Shown piece by piece: positions 5,928 to 9,454 of a stretch of 9,454 bases of DNA. Made by a program: the position numbers and the translations under genes. The notes below the pieces were generated by a model. It was not told the DNA's origin. It worked only from the letters and a program-made list of their open reading frames with translations, and did not search any database. Where the stretch lies: NCBI GenBank assembly GCA_023397245.1, contig JAEWUH010000104.1, positions 1 through 9,454 of the forward strand, written 5' to 3'. The stretch is from Bacillota bacterium. Its GTDB lineage: Bacteria > Bacillota > Clostridia > Oscillospirales > Acutalibacteraceae. Each line of letters begins with the position of its first letter. Position 1 is the stretch's first letter.

Positions 5928-7766
5928 ATGGATAAGAAAAAACAAAAAGCTAAGGCTGGGATATGTGTAGCAATCGCACTCATGATTATCAGCATGATCG
6001 GTGCTTCCTTGGTTCAGACATCCGGCGGCTCAGTCACAGTAAAAGATCTTCGCTGGGAAACAACATCCGGTTACCAAATGAGCGGATTGTTATTTATCCC
6101 GAAAGGTGTTTCGGACAAAAATAAGGTTCCCGCAATCGTAACAAGCCACGGAATGTTCAATAACCGTGAAATGCAGGATGCCAATTTCGTTGAACTTTCC
6201 CGGCGCGGGTATGTCGTTCTTGCGATGGATATGCTTTCGCACGGAAACTCCGACAACGCTCCGAATATAGGGGTTCTTGAAACCGGCATGTATGAGGCGG
6301 TCAAGATGCTGTCCACCATCAACTATGTTGACGCAACAAAAATCGGTATCACAGGGCATTCGCTTGGAGGTATGTCCAGCAATGTCGCGATTGATGAGGA
6401 TAACGCCGCCCCGAAGAGGCTTATTTCAGCCGTCCTTTTCAACTGCGCCGATCCGACCTATACCGACCCCAAAACGAAACAGTTCACGAATGTTTTCGGC
6501 GACCGCAATGTGGGAGTTATCGCCGCAAAGTATGATGAATTCTTTATGAAAGACGTGGACTCAAATGGAGCGGTAACATCACCGAAGGATTATGTGAAAT
6601 ATTCCAATGCCCAGTCTTTCCTCCATTTCGGCACAGACCCTAAAGGGAGCGATTCGCGCACCTCGGATACCATCTATAAACAGAGCATCAACGGAAAAGA
6701 CGCCATCCGTGTAATCTACAATCCGACCATCACGCACCCGTGGTCACATTTTTCCGCAAGATCCACATCGGCAACCATCGACTTCTTTAACGCAGCTTTA
6801 CCTGCCCCCAACCCAATCCCTGCAACCAATCAGGTATGGCAGATCAAGGAGTTCTTTAATTTGTTAGGCCTCATCGGCTTTGGCATATTTATTCTGTGTT
6901 TTGCGGTTCTCATGCTGTTTACGTCACTCTTCTCCGAGCTTCGCGCAGACGAAGTTGTCGCAATCCGGCTTTCTCAAAAAGGCAGCAAAGGCTGGTTCTG
7001 GGGTCTGCTCGTCGCCGCAGCGGCATTCGGCACATTGTCGTATGTCCCCATACTGACCAGCGTAAAATCCTTTACCATGAGCAGAGACCCGTGGCCGCAG
7101 AGTTCCCCGTACGGCATTGGTGTTTGGGCCGCACTGTGCGGTCTGTTTACAATCTTAATGATGGTTATTTTTTATTACATGAACGGCAAGAAAAACGGGT
7201 TTGACCTTGTGGAACGCGGCGTCAAAATGCCGTTGAAAAAAATCTGGAAGACAATCCTGCTGGCTGTTATCGTTGTCTGCGTGTCGTATTCCTGTGTTTT
7301 CTTCGCGGACTATTTCTTCAAGACAGATTTCCGTATCTGGGTTCTTGGTGTAAAAGCGTTTGAGTCCGACAAACTATTTGTTTCCTTGTTCCCGTACTCC
7401 ATCCTTTTCCTGATTTTCTATATTGCAAGTTCTGTTTCGATCAACAGTTTCAACTTCAATACAGTCGGGAATAATGACGGAGAGCGCGAGTGGATCAACA
7501 CGACGATACTTGCGGTGTTCAACGTACTGCCGGTGGTTATCCTGATTCTCCTGCAGTACATCAATTTCGCCGCTACCGGCTACCTGCTCTTTGCCAACGC
7601 AAATATGCAGATCGTCTGGACCTTCCCACTGCTGGTTTTCCTTCCTGTTACCGCGATACTCTCACGCAAACTGTATCGTGTTACCAACAATCCCTATTTA
7701 CCGGGCATCATCAACGGCGTTATCGTTACCCTGATCGCCTGCTCCAACACATTGACCTGGGGCTGA
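5928..7766 (+). CDS. Membrane-anchored alpha/beta-hydrolase with C-terminal multi-helix domain (paralog 1)
   Basis: This 612-residue protein has a basic N-terminus and one membrane helix (about residues 9-27), then an alpha/beta-hydrolase domain of about 270 residues, then about eight hydrophobic helices (roughly 306-332, 355-377, 395-420, 439-462, 483-508, 525-548, 558-580, 592-610). The hydrolase part shows the oxyanion-side HG (His74-Gly75), the nucleophile elbow GHSLGG with Ser145, a likely acid at Asp203 (AAKYDEF) and a likely His274 (THPWSHF), so a catalytic triad seems intact. With an N-in anchor the hydrolase domain would face the outside; this topology is predicted. The start at 5928 has GGAGG 8 bases upstream; the frame also allows TTG at 5910, less likely. 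Substrate unknown: esterase, peptidase or lipid-modifying roles are all possible. A paralog follows in the same direction. Confidence 0.88.
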   Translation: MDKKKQKAKAGICVAIALMIISMIGASLVQTSGGSVTVKDLRWETTSGYQMSGLLFIPKGVSDKNKVPAIVTSHGMFNNREMQDANFVELSRRGYVVLAMDMLSHGNSDNAPNIGVLETGMYEAVKMLSTINYVDATKIGITGHSLGGMSSNVAIDEDNAAPKRLISAVLFNCADPTYTDPKTKQFTNVFGDRNVGVIAAKYDEFFMKDVDSNGAVTSPKDYVKYSNAQSFLHFGTDPKGSDSRTSDTIYKQSINGKDAIRVIYNPTITHPWSHFSARSTSATIDFFNAALPAPNPIPATNQVWQIKEFFNLLGLIGFGIFILCFAVLMLFTSLFSELRADEVVAIRLSQKGSKGWFWGLLVAAAAFGTLSYVPILTSVKSFTMSRDPWPQSSPYGIGVWAALCGLFTILMMVIFYYMNGKKNGFDLVERGVKMPLKKIWKTILLAVIVVCVSYSCVFFADYFFKTDFRIWVLGVKAFESDKLFVSLFPYSILFLIFYIASSVSINSFNFNTVGNNDGEREWINTTILAVFNVLPVVILILLQYINFAATGYLLFANANMQIVWTFPLLVFLPVTAILSRKLYRVTNNPYLPGIINGVIVTLIACSNTLTWG

Positions 7767-7815
7767 CCCGGGACTCCCTACAGGAAATGGAAAAAATTTC
7801 AGTATAATGAACAGT

Positions 7816-7876
7816 CAAACGAGCATGAGGCCACTTTTGAATGGAATCATGCTCGTCGTTTGATTCCGGCTTTTTT
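7816..7876 (+). terminator. Competing hairpins after paralog 1, possible terminator or attenuator
   Basis: Two mutually exclusive stems are visible. CAAACGAGCATGA (7816-7828) pairs, with a 3-base bulge, to TCATGCTCGTCGTTTG (7847-7862). Alternatively GGAATCA (7843-7849) pairs with TGATTCC (7861-7867), followed by GGC and six T (7871-7876). The second resembles an intrinsic terminator, though the T-run begins three bases after the stem. The first would prevent the second. This may be the plain end of the paralog 1 transcript or an attenuator before paralog 2. Confidence 0.5.
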
Positions 7877-7948
7877 CAGCCATAACGAAAATGCGTAAAG
7901 AAGGTGAGAGAGAATCAAATTTATAGGGATCAGGAGAGAACTATAAAA

Positions 7949-8011
7949 ATGAGATGGAAGGCATTGAATTTTCTTGCCACTATCCTAAATCTGAAATTAG
8001 TAAGGGGTTAA
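7949..8011 (+). CDS. Possible 20-residue leader peptide before paralog 2
   Basis: ATG at 7949 opens a short frame, MRWKALNFLATILNLKLVRG, ending with TAA at 8011, three bases before the paralog 2 start. AGGAG lies about 12 bases upstream, somewhat far. The peptide is basic and hydrophobic. Its stop overlaps the ribosome site of paralog 2 (AAGGGGTTAA), so translation could be coupled. It may equally be chance: short frames of this length are common. Confidence 0.25.
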   Translation: MRWKALNFLATILNLKLVRG

Positions 8012-8014
8012 CAA

Positions 8015-9454
8015 ATGGAAAAGACAGAAAAGCGCAACCTGCTTAGTTTAGGAACTGCGGAGGGTTGCAGACGTTTATTGGTACTACTTCTTGTATTGAT
8101 TCTCGTATTCAGTTGTTTTGCAGCACTAATTGCATCCGACAATGGACAGGTAAAGATTTCCAGTTTAAAAATTGACTCGCGTGGCGCAGAGCTTAGTATG
8201 GATCAATATGTTCCGGCCGGCGTAAATGATGCCGACAAACTACCCTGTGTACTGTTGGCTCACGGCCGCGGAGCAACCAAGAATGTAGTCCGTGGTGTAG
8301 CGGAGGAGCTTGCCCGACGCGGATTCGTGGTGCTTAACGTCAGCGCTTACGGAATGGGTTTGAGCGAGCAACCCGTCAGTGACGATGGGGGTCAGGGAGC
8401 TAATAAATTTATGTTCGCCGCAGGACCTTTTGGTGAGCTTGACGCTCTTAACTTTGCACGCACCCTGCACTATGTGGATCCCACCCGGATTGCAATGTAC
8501 GGGCACTCAATGGGTAGCATCCGTATCGCGGCGGCAGCTGTCACAGACTGCGGATACTATACTCTTAATGATACTATGATTAACGTATTGGCAAGCACAT
8601 TTGGACAAACTTTCACCAGTGATGAGATTTCTAAGAATGCCGATGATCTTGCTGCTTCCCGTTTAAACGCAGATCAGCTTGCCTACTACAAAAACATTCG
8701 GGATGATAAAAAGGTTGCCTATGATACTCGTCTAAACACGATTGTATTGACAGGAAGCACAAGTGTGCCAAAAGCCACCAAAGTTAAGGTCGGCGGTCAT
8801 GAGGTAACAAGGGAATGTCAGGTCAACGTTATTATGAATAACGGCAAGTACGATTGCTTGGGGCCAGGCGCTACATGGAACAATGACGGTACCACAAAAT
8901 CAAGCGTCTTTGGCGGGGTCCAGATTGCTAACTGGTATCAAGTGTCTCAGGATGGCTCCAAGTACACGAAGATCGGTGCGCTTGACAGCGCTACGATTTT
9001 GAATACTCCGGCTCTCGTCTCAGCTGTTAAAGACCGGAGTGCACGTATTGCCTGCTATACCAACGTATCTCATTCAGAAGAGTATTTCTCCAACGAGGAA
9101 AATAATTATACTGTCAAAACCTTGTCTCAGGTATTGAACTATAATCGCGGTAATTTGACGGATTCCAATACAAAGCCTCTTGATTCAAGCAGCAACATCT
9201 GGTTACTGCGCGCTTTCTGCAACCTGATTGCCATGGTGTGTATGCTTGCCACGATTTTTCCAATCGTCGGCCTTCTCATCAAGACGAAGTTCTTTGCTCC
9301 TTGTATTGCCGAGCAGCATGAGTTCAAATCTGACAGCATTAGCGTTAATAAAATTGCCTACTGGGGCTTTGCTGCCCTCACTGTTATATTTACATTCTTT
9401 GCTTTGTATAAGGCGAACACCTTTGGGCCGACTTGGGCCGGCGGTGTGGTTAAG
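8015..9454 (+). CDS. Membrane-anchored alpha/beta-hydrolase (paralog 2, cut by window end)
   Basis: The first 480 residues are visible, with no stop before the window end. An N-terminal helix (about 21-40, preceded by two Arg) leads into an alpha/beta-hydrolase domain with His83-Gly84 (LLAHGRG), the nucleophile elbow GHSMGS with Ser165, a likely acid at Asp280 (NNGKYDCLG) and a likely His353 (TNVSHSEEYF). Then helices begin at about 395-422 and 448-468, as in paralog 1. Compared with paralog 1 the region between acid and histidine is about as long but very different in sequence, and codon choice is more AT-rich, so the two are old paralogs rather than a recent duplication. The ATG at 8015 has AAGGGG 7 bases upstream. 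If the length is like paralog 1, several more membrane helices lie outside the window. Substrate unknown. Confidence 0.85.
   Translation, partial: MEKTEKRNLLSLGTAEGCRRLLVLLLVLILVFSCFAALIASDNGQVKISSLKIDSRGAELSMDQYVPAGVNDADKLPCVLLAHGRGATKNVVRGVAEELARRGFVVLNVSAYGMGLSEQPVSDDGGQGANKFMFAAGPFGELDALNFARTLHYVDPTRIAMYGHSMGSIRIAAAAVTDCGYYTLNDTMINVLASTFGQTFTSDEISKNADDLAASRLNADQLAYYKNIRDDKKVAYDTRLNTIVLTGSTSVPKATKVKVGGHEVTRECQVNVIMNNGKYDCLGPGATWNNDGTTKSSVFGGVQIANWYQVSQDGSKYTKIGALDSATILNTPALVSAVKDRSARIACYTNVSHSEEYFSNEENNYTVKTLSQVLNYNRGNLTDSNTKPLDSSSNIWLLRAFCNLIAMVCMLATIFPIVGLLIKTKFFAPCIAEQHEFKSDSISVNKIAYWGFAALTVIFTFFALYKANTFGPTWAGGVVK

Noticed and set aside
7803..7808. TATAAT after paralog 1 as a promoter for paralog 2
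   Set aside because: No -35-like sequence is present at the right spacing and there is no extended TG. It may still have weak activity but cannot be supported.

Overview
The window looks like chromosomal DNA of a low-to-moderate GC, Gram-positive anaerobe, probably a member of the Clostridia (inference). The reasons are strong AGGAGG-type ribosome binding sites, AT-rich intergenic DNA against more balanced coding DNA, a GlpP-type antiterminator, and an anaerobic-style glycerol-3-phosphate oxidation operon. The window divides into two divergent halves separated by about 1 kb of non-coding DNA (roughly 4914-5927).

Left half, minus strand, read right to left: glpP (glycerol-3-phosphate-responsive antiterminator), a leader with a clear intrinsic terminator, glpA (FAD glycerol-3-phosphate dehydrogenase with a C-terminal BFD-type [2Fe-2S] domain), a GlpB-like FAD/NAD oxidoreductase, a small four-cysteine DUF1667 protein, and glpK (glycerol kinase, cut off by the window edge). 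The three oxidoreductase genes are joined by ATGA stop/start overlaps and probably form one complex. Together the genes take up glycerol-derived carbon: GlpK makes glycerol-3-phosphate, the GlpA/GlpB-like/DUF1667 proteins oxidise it to dihydroxyacetone phosphate, and GlpP would sense glycerol-3-phosphate and let polymerase read through the terminator in front of glpA.

Central intergenic region: two minus-strand promoters for the glp operon (one with a perfect -35 about 260 bases upstream of glpP, one extended -10 next to it), several perfect hairpins in the long leader, and a good plus-strand promoter (5369-5397). The plus-strand promoter feeds a structured RNA segment with a possible pseudoknot (5532-5630). 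That segment is followed by a strong Shine-Dalgarno site and a short reading frame that starts like a signal peptide but carries two in-frame stops (5661-5897), probably a decayed gene.

Right half, plus strand: two tandem paralogous genes that join an N-terminal membrane anchor, an alpha/beta-hydrolase domain (GHSLGG and GHSMGS nucleophile elbows) and a C-terminal multi-helix membrane domain. The first is complete (612 residues). The second runs off the window end. Between them lie competing hairpins and a possible 20-residue leader peptide. I do not know the substrate of these membrane hydrolases. They, and the structured leader in front of them, are the least explained part of the window. 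No tRNA, rRNA, CRISPR array, insertion sequence or phage gene was seen.
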